Shown: positions 23,254 through 33,036, counted from the first letter of the stretch. The stretch is 33,144 nt of DNA from JAQUVS01 sp964389735 (GCA_964389735.1 CAYMEJ010000008.1:1-33144), one strand, 5' to 3'. Program-made: numbers and translations. The notes: generated from the letters alone by a model not told the origin.

Positions 23254-23850
23254 ATGCTAAAAAAAATAACATCAATAATAGAAATCATTTTTATAATTTT
23301 AGTATCTATATTCTGTCTTATGTCAGTATGTCAAAAATTTTTCTTTAAAGATAATAGTTTTTTTGGATTTAGAACTTTTTCGATAGTATCTGAAAGTATG
23401 AAACCTCAATTAGAAATTGGCGATATAATATTGGTAAAAGAGACAAAATATGATAAAATTAAAATTGGGGATATTCTTACTTATCAGGGAATGACGGGTG
23501 AGTTTAAGGATAAAGTTGTAACCCATAGAGTTAAAAATATTTTGGAAGAAAATGGTAAACGTATTTTTTATACTAAGGGTATTAATTCATCTAGTACTGA
23601 TCCTGCTATTTATGAAGAACAAGTATATGGAACAGTTACTTATAAATTTAAAGTTCTTAGTTTAATAAATAAGGCTATTCAAAATATTGTAGGATTTATA
23701 ATACTAGTTATTGTTCCATTGATTTATTTATTAACGATGGAAATAATCACTGTAATTAAAGAATCTAAAGTAGAATATGTAGAAGTTTTAGATGTTGAGA
23801 CTTCTAAGAAGAGTAATAAAATTAATAAGTTATTTAAAAAGAAAAAATAA
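23254..23850 (+). CDS. second signal peptidase I, SipW type
   Basis: A 198-residue membrane protease with an N-terminal helix (about 6-26), catalytic serine motif SIVSESM (Ser48; Glu replaces the usual Gly of SGSM), His91 in VTHRVKNI in place of Lys, the TKGINSSSTD aspartate box, and a C-terminal helix (about 142-165) followed by a basic tail. The Ser-His pair puts it in the SipW/S26B class with the enzyme at 17045, but sequence identity looks low, so the two probably have different substrates. It lies between a small TasA-like protein and the giant repeat protein. AGGAGG precedes the ATG. Confidence 0.85.
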   Translation: MLKKITSIIEIIFIILVSIFCLMSVCQKFFFKDNSFFGFRTFSIVSESMKPQLEIGDIILVKETKYDKIKIGDILTYQGMTGEFKDKVVTHRVKNILEENGKRIFYTKGINSSSTDPAIYEEQVYGTVTYKFKVLSLINKAIQNIVGFIILVIVPLIYLLTMEIITVIKESKVEYVEVLDVETSKKSNKINKLFKKKK

Positions 23851-23885
23851 TTATATAAACATAATAAAGTGAAGGTGGTGATATA

Positions 23886-26800
23886 ATGAAGAAATTAAGA
23901 TTAAAAAATAAATATAAAAATCTTTTTTCTAGTTTTATTACACCTTTTTTTAACTTTTTTAGAAATATAAGTGACTTTTTTAGAGGTATAAATTCAAATA
24001 TCGCAAGGTCACGTTTTGTTAAAAATAGAAGAATATTAAAGGCGTCTGCTTTTATAGTTGTTGCAATAATAATGTTAATGCAATCTTTTTCTTGGATGTA
24101 CGATGAGTACATTGGTAGTGGTGCTGTAATAGCTATAGGTAGTATTAGACATCAAGTTATTCAATATGATTCATCAGGTGAAGTTATAGAAACTGATGGT
24201 GATACACAAACAATGATATATGAAACTAATATGAGTAATATTACTCGTAATAGTAAGATAATTGAGATAAAAAATACAGGAACATTAGACTTGGAATACA
24301 GTCTAACTTTTGGCGTTGAGGGAGATATTGGTCAAACAGGAGTTTTATATTATAGACTTTATGAAGTAACAAATGAAGTATTGAATTCAAATTTATCAGC
24401 AGAACACGATACTAAAGTTAAAGCTTATACTGCTAATAATCCTATTCCTAATAATATAGAAACAGATACAATTAATCCAATTACAAATTTGTCTTTATTA
24501 AAAAACGTTGTTGAAGTAGGAGATATTAATCTTGAAGGTAATGATTCAACTTCTGTATATTATAGATTAGATTATGGTATGTATTCTTCTGTTAATACTG
24601 CATTATATTCAGGAAAAAGTTTATCAGCACATTTAAATGTATATTCTTCACAAGTTGGAACAATTACTGCTGAAAATGATGTTGGTCAAATGTGGGATGT
24701 TGAAAATGAAGAACAATTTCGTTCTGCGATGAAAGCTGCTTATCCAGGAGATACTATAAGACTATTATCAGATATTACTATTGATGGAACAATTAATTTT
24801 CCTAAGCGTATTAATTTAGATACTAATGATTGTAAACTTAAAATAACTGGAGATTTAGTATATGATTTTGTAAGTTTAGGAGATTTAAAAATAGATACTA
24901 GTGGTGCTGGTATATTAGAAGTTGGAAATGACTTTTATATTAATGCCCCAAAAGCTGCTGTAACAATAAAAGGTGAAAATAAATCTTATGATATAGTTGT
25001 TGGTAATGAAATGACAGTAAATGGATTACAAGATGGTGAAGAAGATGGTATTTTATTAGAAAATGTAAAAATTGTTAAGAGTACTGTTACTTATATTCCA
25101 GTTGATATTATTGTGTTATCAAATACTCGTTTAACTTTAGGACCTGACGTAGAGGTTGGTTTTGTAAAAGCTAATCCTGGTTCTACAAATGTAGAGGTTA
25201 TTAATAATGGTACTATTACACAATTACAATTTCAAGAAATGACTTTGTTAGATAGTTTTACTAAAGCTCAAATATATGTTTATAACTTAGGTACAATTTA
25301 TGGTGCAGTAGGTAGTTCTGGTATTTTATTACCTGCTAATGCAACTCCATATTTAGGATCTAATCAAGGTAATACTTTAATTATACGTGGTATTACTTCA
25401 TCTGATTTTACTGTTAGTGGTTCTGATAACTTTGACAATGATGACGTTGAAGAAAATCTTGAGGGTTCATCTGTTATTCCAATAGATGGAGAAACAAATG
25501 CCTATTATGTATATATAAAAGATGCTACTGTATCTGTTCAAAGTTTATTAGCAGAATACTTTACTCTTAGAGATGAAAATGTAAATGTAAGAACAGCTGC
25601 AATAGAAAAATTAGTAATTTATACAATTAATGCGCAATATTTTGAAAATGAAGATTTTGATTTTTTAAATAGTTCAGCATTACCTAATTTAAGTTATTTA
25701 AGTTTAGCTAATTCTAAGGTTACTGATGGTGCTACTGCTAATAAAATTAAAGATAATGCCATGATTGGTAAAGACTCATTAAGAACTTTAATATTACCTA
25801 AAACTGTATCTGAAATTGGTAGTAATGCATTTAGTGGTATTTCATTAGGTAATATACCAGCAGATGCTAGTGAACAATTTAGTTTTGTGACTATACCTAG
25901 TTCTGTTACATCAATTGGTGATAATGCATTTGGAAGTTCAAAATATATTAAATTTTCTTTTTCATTAGCACCTGAGGCTATATCATCTACTGCATTTAAT
26001 ACAACAGAAAATGGAGCTAAATTCTTTGTACCAGCTGGTGCTATTGAAACATATCAAAATGTTGCTTCATTAAATTCCACTAATATTTTCCATACCGGTG
26101 AATTATCAGATAATAGAAGATATATAGTTTATGAGAATAACAGTGGTATTGGGATTTCATATATTATAAATAATCAGTTAACGACTACATCTTTGGGTAT
26201 ACCTAATACTATTACATTAGGTGGTACTGATTATCCTGTTAATGAAATTGGTAGTAATGCATTTAGACATTTAAATATTGTTAATGTTAGTGGTGTACCT
26301 GTAACATTACCTTCAACAGTACTTAATATTGATTCGTATGCATTTTATGGATTAAATATTACTACAATTGGAATAGATAATGTTGTATATATTGGTAATT
26401 ATGCTTTCTATAATACTAAATTAGATAGAATTGTTGCTAACAGACTTGAAGAAGTTGGAGATCATGCTTTTGAAAATACTACTGCAAATATTGTTACATT
26501 TACTGATATTGAAAAAATAGGATCATATGCATTTGCTAGTGCACCTAATTTATATGAAATAAATTTTGCTAATGTAAAATATATAGGTTCTTATGCTTTC
26601 TATGATTGTAAACAAGTTGCACGTGTATATTTTTCTGGTACTAGTTCTATTGTAGTTAATAACCAAGAGGAAATAGATATTACAATAGGAGAAAATGCAA
26701 TATTTTCTAATTGGGGTTATTATATAAATAATCGTTTAAGAGTATATGTTCCTGATGGAACTGCACCTACTGGTAATACATATTTGAAGTTATATAAAAA

Positions 26801-29800
26801 TAAATTTGGTGAGAACCAAAGATATGTATATATTAGAGGTACAGATATTGGTAGTTATACTTATATGAGTGTACCTGCACAATTATCTAATTATACAGTT
26901 AGAGAATTAACTATTACTACACCAAGTGGTAGTGTTTATAGTGGATTAGAGATTATATCATATCAAGGTGCTGATATTGATAGTTTATACGATTTACCTA
27001 AGTCATTTGAGGTAAATGGAAGTAGAAAGAATGTTATTTCTATAGGTGAAGGTGCATTTACTAATTCTTTAGTATCTAATGGTGTTAAACTTAAAATAGA
27101 TAATAATTTCTTAATAAAAATAGGACCTTATGCATTTTCTAATTTTAATATTAATGAATTAATAGGTGATAATGTTAAGGAAATAGATTCTAGAGCTTTC
27201 TATAATAGTGGTATCACTAGAGGAGTATTTAGTACTTTAGAATCTGTTGGAGATTCAGCTTTTGATAGTTGTAGTAATTTATATGTACTTGATTTGGGTA
27301 CTGCTTCAACATTTGGTAGTTCTGCTGTTTCTAATCTTCCTAATTTGGAACAATTATTTTTGAGAAATGAAACAAGAAGTATTGATGTAGAAGCTAATTC
27401 TATTGAGAATGTTGGTACAGATATAGGTGATAGATTTAGAATATATGTACCTGATTCAGATGTTCAATTATTATATTATAAAGTTCTAGTAAGTAATTAT
27501 TATGATTATATATATCCAACAGGAAGAATTGTAGGTCATTATTACTATGGTGCAATTGACTTTGATATTGGTGAATATTCAATAAGACAAAAGAATGTAA
27601 CTAAGAGTGATGGTACTACAACTAATGGTTGGGAAATAATAGAGTATCATGGACCTGATTTAAGTAGTGAATATGTTTTACCGGAAGTTTTAAATCCTAC
27701 TATAGATGATGTTGATATAGAACAAACAGCTACTGCTTGTTTTGGTACATATCAATGTAATATGTCAATTAAAATTACTAATAATTCTTCAGATAATATA
27801 TCTACTTGGGAACTTGATATGGCTACACCTAACGGAATGAGAATTGAACAATACAGTAATGGTAATTGGGAAGAACATACAGATTATGTAACTATTTTAC
27901 CTACTACTACAAATGCTAGTATAGCAATGGGTCGTAGTATAACAGTACAATTAAAAATATCTTCATTGGTATCATTTAATTCAGTTGAGTTTTTAGGATT
28001 TAGAGCTACAATGCCTAATGTTTCAGGATTAAACATAATATCTGTTGGGCAAAATGCATTTTCACATACTAGATCATCATCGTCTGCTACTTTTGATATG
28101 AGTTCAACACAAATGCTTAATATTTCTAATAATGCATTTATGGGATTAACTGGTATTAAAAATATTACAATGGATAATGTTGAATATATTGGAAGTGGTG
28201 CATTTAAAGATACTTCCATTGCAAAGGGAAGTTTTAAGAATTTAAAAACTTTAGGTCAAGGAGCTTTCCAAAATGTATCAACATTATATGTACTTGATTT
28301 AGGTACTGTGCATGAAATGAAAGAAAATGCTATTTCAAATGCACCAAATTTATTACAAGTATTCTTTGAAATGGAAACTTTAGATTTAGCGTTTAATAAT
28401 AATGCAATTAATAATGTTGGATCTACTTCTAATGATAGAATGAGATTTTATGTAACTAATGGAGTTAATCAAGATGATGAGAGATATGTTGATATATATA
28501 AATCATATTTTAAAGGTGAAATTCAATCTTATTTCTTTAGTTATGATTATATAATTGGTAGTTATACACCTGCTGGTGTTAATGATGATGTAGATATTGG
28601 GGAATTTTCTATTAGAGAAGCAACTGTTAAAAATGAAAATAATGATAATGTTACTGGATATGAATATGTAGAATATCATGGAGTTGATTTAACAAGTTTC
28701 TTTGAATTTCCGTTGGAATTTGAATTTAGTGATGATTCATTATCTGCACAATATAATGGTTTAGGTAATTATTGGGGATCTAATGGTTCTTATACTGGTA
28801 CTTTCTCATTTACAATTACTAATGTTGGTACTACTACAATAGATGGTTGGCGTTTAGTAATAGATATGTCATCTGCTAATGGATGGAGTATTATCAATTG
28901 GTGGGGTAGTAATGCAACTGTTGATGGAGATAAATTAATATTGCTTAGATCAACATATGGTGCAATGGCACCTGGTCAAAGTGAAACGGTAAGTGGACAA
29001 TTGAACTTTTCTAGTTTAGATGTTGCTCCTTATGTAAGAAGTGTTAAAAAGAATAGTAATTCTGCTAATGCATTAGAGGTTGTATCAATTGGAGATAATG
29101 CTTTTGCACATTCAAAGGTTGCAAGTGCAATGACTTTTGACATTGTAAGTCCTAATTTATTATCAATAGGTAATGGTGCATTCCAAGGAAATACAGGTAT
29201 TAATAAAGTTTCAGCGGAAAATGTTGTATCTATTGGTAATGATGCATTTAGAAACGCTACTTCATTTAAGCATGGATATTTTCCTAAGTTAAGAACCGCT
29301 GGTACAGATGCGTTTAATAATGCTAATAATTTAAGTTATTTGCATTTAGGAGAAATTACTAATATACCAGATGGTTTATTAAATAATGCAAAGAGAATTA
29401 CTCAATTATATATATTAAATGAAAATGCTTCAGCAACTGGTGAACTAATAATGACAGTTGGATCTAATTCATTTACTAATACGGGTATAAATGCAGGTAA
29501 TAAGTTACGTATTTATGTTCCAGATGGGTATATTAATTCTACTGTTAGTTATGTAGATGCATATAAGTCATTATTACCAGCTAATGTTAACCCTTATGTA
29601 TTTGCTAATGGTTATTTATCTGGTTCTTACTATTATGAAGATACTGATATTGAAATTGGTGAGTATATGGTAAGAGAAATTAATATTGCTGGTACAGTAG
29701 GATGGAAAATTATTGATTATCATGGTCCTACTATTGATACAAATTATGTATTTCCTTCAGTATTAACAGCTAATGACCAGACTGCACCAGTTATAGCAAT

Positions 29801-30956
29801 AGGTGATTATGCATTTAATTATACTGAATTTGATACTACAACATTAATTGATTTGGAAATTGCTAATACTGTAAAAGAAATAGGCAATTATGCATTTTAT
29901 CAAAGGCCTATGCTTACTGTAACTAATACTAGTGTTACAAAGATTGGTAAATATGCTTTTGCACAAATAGAAGGATTAGAATCGGTAGAATTTAGTGGAG
30001 TTACAAGTATTGATGAGTATGCATTCTATAGAAATGAAGATTTGCGTGCTGCTACATTAAGTGATTGTTTAACTGAAATAGGTGATTATGCTTTCTATAA
30101 TCCATATAGTTCTAATAAATTGGTAGCAATTTATTTGCCAACAGCTGTTCCACCTACTATTCATTCAAACAGTTTACCAGGAGTATATTCTACATACTTT
30201 ACAAATTGGAATGATCCAACTATATATGTTCCATATACTTCAATATCAGATTATGAAGATGCTGATTATTGGGAATATTATCCAATTACATTAATTGGTA
30301 GTGTGTATACTACTGGTCGTGAAACTTGGTTATATAATATTACTGGTACTAATACAGCAGAAATTACTGGTTATGTTACAAATAGTAGTAATGTTAGTAT
30401 ACCTAATACAATACGTGCTAATGGTGGTACAACATATAGAGTTACTTCTATATCTGATAATGCATTTGATGCTGCTACTAATGTTAGATATATTACTATA
30501 CCATCTAATGTTGTTACATTAGGTACTAATTTCTTAGCAAATAATACATCTGTAAGACTTATATATGTTGAATCAGGTAATACAACATTTAAATCACAAA
30601 ATAATGCTTTATATTCATATGATGGTACTACATTGATAAAATATCCACCAGCTAGAACAAGTACTTCATATACATTATCATCTTCAACTACTGTTATTAT
30701 TTCAGGTGCATTTGCAAACGCTAGAAATTTAAGAACGATATCATTGAACTCTGGGTTATTGGCAATATCAAATAATACATTTATAAACTGTGATAATTTG
30801 ACTACGTTGACTTTCCAAGGAAGTACACCTCCAATTGTTACAGGATTTAATGCTTTCCCTGATAGAGAATCATTAACATTAAATGTACCAGATTCAGCTA
30901 TTAATACTTATAAAAACAATATGTTCTTCTATAAGTATGGTGAACGTATATCATAA
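23886..30956 (+). CDS. giant BspA-like leucine-rich-repeat surface protein with CBM2-like modules
   Basis: A 2356-residue protein that is probably the adhesin or tip of the fibre system. It opens with a long basic cytoplasmic start (1-52), one hydrophobic helix (53-66) and the box SFSW (67-70), matching the other SipW substrates. Next comes a TasA-like region (about 75-260: KIIEIKNTGTLDLEYSLTF), then a beta-helix-like region (about 275-600), then some 27 BspA-type leucine-rich units with the core IGxxAF. From residue 988 large modules repeat, each starting near I-G-S-Y, passing through IGEYxIRE and a GWEIIEYHGPDL-type segment, and ending with IYVPDG. Modules two and three carry an extra carbohydrate-binding CBM2-like domain (about 1268-1378 and 1610-1720). 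No LPxTG sorting signal is present, so attachment is by the helix or through partners. A strong terminator follows. Confidence 0.82.
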   Translation: MKKLRLKNKYKNLFSSFITPFFNFFRNISDFFRGINSNIARSRFVKNRRILKASAFIVVAIIMLMQSFSWMYDEYIGSGAVIAIGSIRHQVIQYDSSGEVIETDGDTQTMIYETNMSNITRNSKIIEIKNTGTLDLEYSLTFGVEGDIGQTGVLYYRLYEVTNEVLNSNLSAEHDTKVKAYTANNPIPNNIETDTINPITNLSLLKNVVEVGDINLEGNDSTSVYYRLDYGMYSSVNTALYSGKSLSAHLNVYSSQVGTITAENDVGQMWDVENEEQFRSAMKAAYPGDTIRLLSDITIDGTINFPKRINLDTNDCKLKITGDLVYDFVSLGDLKIDTSGAGILEVGNDFYINAPKAAVTIKGENKSYDIVVGNEMTVNGLQDGEEDGILLENVKIVKSTVTYIPVDIIVLSNTRLTLGPDVEVGFVKANPGSTNVEVINNGTITQLQFQEMTLLDSFTKAQIYVYNLGTIYGAVGSSGILLPANATPYLGSNQGNTLIIRGITSSDFTVSGSDNFDNDDVEENLEGSSVIPIDGETNAYYVYIKDATVSVQSLLAEYFTLRDENVNVRTAAIEKLVIYTINAQYFENEDFDFLNSSALPNLSYLSLANSKVTDGATANKIKDNAMIGKDSLRTLILPKTVSEIGSNAFSGISLGNIPADASEQFSFVTIPSSVTSIGDNAFGSSKYIKFSFSLAPEAISSTAFNTTENGAKFFVPAGAIETYQNVASLNSTNIFHTGELSDNRRYIVYENNSGIGISYIINNQLTTTSLGIPNTITLGGTDYPVNEIGSNAFRHLNIVNVSGVPVTLPSTVLNIDSYAFYGLNITTIGIDNVVYIGNYAFYNTKLDRIVANRLEEVGDHAFENTTANIVTFTDIEKIGSYAFASAPNLYEINFANVKYIGSYAFYDCKQVARVYFSGTSSIVVNNQEEIDITIGENAIFSNWGYYINNRLRVYVPDGTAPTGNTYLKLYKNKFGENQRYVYIRGTDIGSYTYMSVPAQLSNYTVRELTITTPSGSVYSGLEIISYQGADIDSLYDLPKSFEVNGSRKNVISIGEGAFTNSLVSNGVKLKIDNNFLIKIGPYAFSNFNINELIGDNVKEIDSRAFYNSGITRGVFSTLESVGDSAFDSCSNLYVLDLGTASTFGSSAVSNLPNLEQLFLRNETRSIDVEANSIENVGTDIGDRFRIYVPDSDVQLLYYKVLVSNYYDYIYPTGRIVGHYYYGAIDFDIGEYSIRQKNVTKSDGTTTNGWEIIEYHGPDLSSEYVLPEVLNPTIDDVDIEQTATACFGTYQCNMSIKITNNSSDNISTWELDMATPNGMRIEQYSNGNWEEHTDYVTILPTTTNASIAMGRSITVQLKISSLVSFNSVEFLGFRATMPNVSGLNIISVGQNAFSHTRSSSSATFDMSSTQMLNISNNAFMGLTGIKNITMDNVEYIGSGAFKDTSIAKGSFKNLKTLGQGAFQNVSTLYVLDLGTVHEMKENAISNAPNLLQVFFEMETLDLAFNNNAINNVGSTSNDRMRFYVTNGVNQDDERYVDIYKSYFKGEIQSYFFSYDYIIGSYTPAGVNDDVDIGEFSIREATVKNENNDNVTGYEYVEYHGVDLTSFFEFPLEFEFSDDSLSAQYNGLGNYWGSNGSYTGTFSFTITNVGTTTIDGWRLVIDMSSANGWSIINWWGSNATVDGDKLILLRSTYGAMAPGQSETVSGQLNFSSLDVAPYVRSVKKNSNSANALEVVSIGDNAFAHSKVASAMTFDIVSPNLLSIGNGAFQGNTGINKVSAENVVSIGNDAFRNATSFKHGYFPKLRTAGTDAFNNANNLSYLHLGEITNIPDGLLNNAKRITQLYILNENASATGELIMTVGSNSFTNTGINAGNKLRIYVPDGYINSTVSYVDAYKSLLPANVNPYVFANGYLSGSYYYEDTDIEIGEYMVREINIAGTVGWKIIDYHGPTIDTNYVFPSVLTANDQTAPVIAIGDYAFNYTEFDTTTLIDLEIANTVKEIGNYAFYQRPMLTVTNTSVTKIGKYAFAQIEGLESVEFSGVTSIDEYAFYRNEDLRAATLSDCLTEIGDYAFYNPYSSNKLVAIYLPTAVPPTIHSNSLPGVYSTYFTNWNDPTIYVPYTSISDYEDADYWEYYPITLIGSVYTTGRETWLYNITGTNTAEITGYVTNSSNVSIPNTIRANGGTTYRVTSISDNAFDAATNVRYITIPSNVVTLGTNFLANNTSVRLIYVESGNTTFKSQNNALYSYDGTTLIKYPPARTSTSYTLSSSTTVIISGAFANARNLRTISLNSGLLAISNNTFINCDNLTTLTFQGSTPPIVTGFNAFPDRESLTLNVPDSAINTYKNNMFFYKYGERIS
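26847..30293 (+). repeat. four large tandem modules in the giant surface protein
   Basis: Module starts (the I-G-S-Y or equivalent) are near 26847, 27528, 28552 and 29618, with a fifth boundary at 30294. This gives lengths of about 681, 1024, 1066 and 676 bases. The short modules are nearly equal; the two long ones are longer by 115-130 codons, which corresponds to the inserted CBM2-like domains. Similarity is at protein level, with diverged DNA. Confidence 0.7.
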
Positions 30957-30980
30957 AAAGACTTTTATAAGTCTTTTTTT
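30955..30980 (+). terminator. terminator of the fibre operon
   Basis: AAAAAGACTT / AAGTCTTTTT around a TTAT loop, running into T residues, directly at the stop codon of the giant gene. Confidence 0.88.
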
Positions 30981-30981
30981 A

Positions 30982-31010
30982 TTAACAAATATTAACTGAT
31001 ATGCTATAAT
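30982..31010 (+). promoter_or_regulatory. strong promoter for the zinc-ribbon gene
   Basis: TTAACA at 30982-30987, a 17-base spacer, and a perfect TATAAT at 31005-31010 with an extended TGC, immediately behind the operon terminator. Confidence 0.72.
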
Positions 31011-31039
31011 ATATATCATAAATAGAGGAGGTAATATGT

Positions 31040-31420
31040 ATGAGAGTATGTCCAAATTGTCATAGTGAAGTTAGTGATGGAAATAATTGTCCAAATTGTG
31101 GTTATATATTTCCTGTAGTTAATGAATATACTTTTAATCAACAAGATATAGTTAGATTTTTAAGTAAAAAAGGTCTTAGAAATAGTTTCTATAGAGAATG
31201 TATGAGAGAAATAGATATGACTAATATTGAAAAAGAATACAAAATTTGGATGAATTACAGTTTACTTAGTTTATTTATACCAGTAATGGGTTTTGTTTAT
31301 TATTTTCAATTTTTAAATACTAAGAGACAACATGCTAAAAATTATTTGTTATGTGGTATTTGGGGAATAGTATTTTATGCATTGATAATAATTGGAATCA
31401 TTACTTTAATTAATCTATAA
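31040..31420 (+). CDS. zinc-ribbon membrane protein
   Basis: The 126-residue protein starts with a zinc ribbon (Cys4, Cys7, Cys17, Cys20 in CPNC...CPNC), has a charged helical linker, then two transmembrane helices (about 73-94 and 103-125). The ribbon is expected on the cytoplasmic side. The family is widespread in Firmicutes without a firm function. GAGGAGG at 31025-31031 fits the ATG at 31040; another ATG at 31036 is out of frame and gives only nine codons. The next gene follows after 14 bases, so the two form an operon. Confidence 0.75.
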   Translation: MRVCPNCHSEVSDGNNCPNCGYIFPVVNEYTFNQQDIVRFLSKKGLRNSFYRECMREIDMTNIEKEYKIWMNYSLLSLFIPVMGFVYYFQFLNTKRQHAKNYLLCGIWGIVFYALIIIGIITLINL

Positions 31421-31434
31421 GGAGAGGTGAGAAA

Positions 31435-33030
31435 ATGTCAAATTTAAAAAAGGGTATTATTAGTTCAATTGTTACTATTATTATTGGATTGATATGGTTC
31501 TATTTTTTAATACCTGCTATTAATATTCATAGTATTGGATTTTGGATATTTGTAGTTTCATTGTTATTCATATTTTGTTTTACTACAATTGTATTATCAA
31601 CTAATGTTAAAACGGGAAAATTGGAAAATTTTTCTAATGTATTTGGGTGGATTGGACTAGGTGGAATAGCTATAATTGTAACTATACTTATAATAAATGT
31701 AGTGTTATCACCATTATTCCAATCAAAAAGTTATTCTCGTAGAATTGAGATAGATAAGAATGCAGACTTTAAAAATGATGTTAAAGAAGTAGATATATCT
31801 CAATTACCATTACTAGATAAAAATTCTAGTCAAAAATTAGGAGATAGAGTTATGGGGCAAATGCCTGAACTTGTTTCTCAATTTTATGTATCAGATTTAT
31901 ATACTCAAATAAATTATAATAATCAAATAGTTAGAGTTACTCCTTTGGAATATAATGGTTTATTTAAATATCTAGCTAACAAGAAAGATGGAGTAAAAGG
32001 ATATATTACTGTTAATTCAGTTACAGGTGATTCAAAACTTGTTAAACTTAAGGATGGTATGAAGATTATGCCTTCTGGTATATTTAGTGATGATTTAGAT
32101 CGTACTTTAAGATTTAAGTATCCTACTGAAATGTTTGGAGATGAATCCTTTGAAATTGATAATGACGGAAATCCTTATTGGATAATTCCTACATTAAAAT
32201 GTTCAGGTGTAGGGTTAAAGAAAGATGTTTCAGGTGTTATTATATTAGATCCAATAACTGGAAATAGTAAAAAATATGCAGTTAAAGATGTTCCAACTTG
32301 GGTAGATCATGTTTATCCAGCTGACTTAATTATTGAACAAGTAAATAATTGGGGCGAATATAAAGAAGGATTTTTAAATTCTATTTTTGGACAAAAGAAT
32401 GTTGTAGTTACTACTGAAGGATATAATTATACAGTTATGAATGATGATGTTTATTTATATACTGGTATTACTTCTGTATCAAGTGATGAAGCAAATGTAG
32501 GGTTCATATTAACTAATATGAGAACTAAAGAAACAAAATATTATGCAGTTCCTGGAGCTGAAGAATATTCTGCAATGGATAGTGCAAAAGGACAAGTTCA
32601 ACAAATGAAGTATACTGCTTCTTTCCCGCTATTAATTAATGTTAGTGGAGAACCAACATATTTAATATCATTAAAAGATAATGCAGGTTTAGTAAAAATG
32701 TATGCTCTTGTTAATGTTAGGGATTATCAAAAAGTAGTTGTTACTGATTCTTCAAAAGGAATTGAAAAGGCAATTCAAAATTATATTGATGGTGCTGGTA
32801 ATGTAAGTGATTCTAATAAGAAGATAACTGATGAGATTAATGTTAAAAAAATTACTAGTGCTTCAATTGAAGGAACAACTTATTATTATATAGTTGATAG
32901 TAATAATAATAAGTATAGGGCTTCTATTAAAATAGGTAGTAATGTATTACCATTTATTGAAAATGGTTCTAAGATAAAAATTACTTATTCTAATAAAAAA
33001 GATGTAACAGAAATATTAGATATTGAATAG
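31435..33030 (+). CDS. large membrane-anchored protein of unknown function
   Basis: A 531-residue protein with three N-terminal transmembrane helices (about 8-26, 34-55, 71-93) and a long soluble part. That part has at least three similar beta units of the type VNSVTGDSKLVKL, ILDPITGNSKKYAV and MRTKETKYYAVPG (around residues 195, 277 and 363), which may form a propeller or PepSY-like sandwich. The C-terminal 90 residues form a further beta domain. Similar proteins in gut Firmicutes are usually annotated as hypothetical or with unreliable names, and I do not assign a function. It starts after GGAGAGG and shares the promoter of the zinc-ribbon gene. Confidence 0.68.
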   Translation: MSNLKKGIISSIVTIIIGLIWFYFLIPAINIHSIGFWIFVVSLLFIFCFTTIVLSTNVKTGKLENFSNVFGWIGLGGIAIIVTILIINVVLSPLFQSKSYSRRIEIDKNADFKNDVKEVDISQLPLLDKNSSQKLGDRVMGQMPELVSQFYVSDLYTQINYNNQIVRVTPLEYNGLFKYLANKKDGVKGYITVNSVTGDSKLVKLKDGMKIMPSGIFSDDLDRTLRFKYPTEMFGDESFEIDNDGNPYWIIPTLKCSGVGLKKDVSGVIILDPITGNSKKYAVKDVPTWVDHVYPADLIIEQVNNWGEYKEGFLNSIFGQKNVVVTTEGYNYTVMNDDVYLYTGITSVSSDEANVGFILTNMRTKETKYYAVPGAEEYSAMDSAKGQVQQMKYTASFPLLINVSGEPTYLISLKDNAGLVKMYALVNVRDYQKVVVTDSSKGIEKAIQNYIDGAGNVSDSNKKITDEINVKKITSASIEGTTYYYIVDSNNNKYRASIKIGSNVLPFIENGSKIKITYSNKKDVTEILDIE

Positions 33031-33036
33031 AATAGT

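Noticed and set aside
26847..30293. The repeated modules as a CRISPR array or satellite DNA
   Set aside because: The repeats are diverged protein modules in one open frame, with no short identical units or spacers.
30295..30522. Forward open frame of 75 codons inside the giant gene
   Set aside because: An out-of-frame Leu/Ile/Val-rich shadow of the repeat region, with no ribosome binding site.
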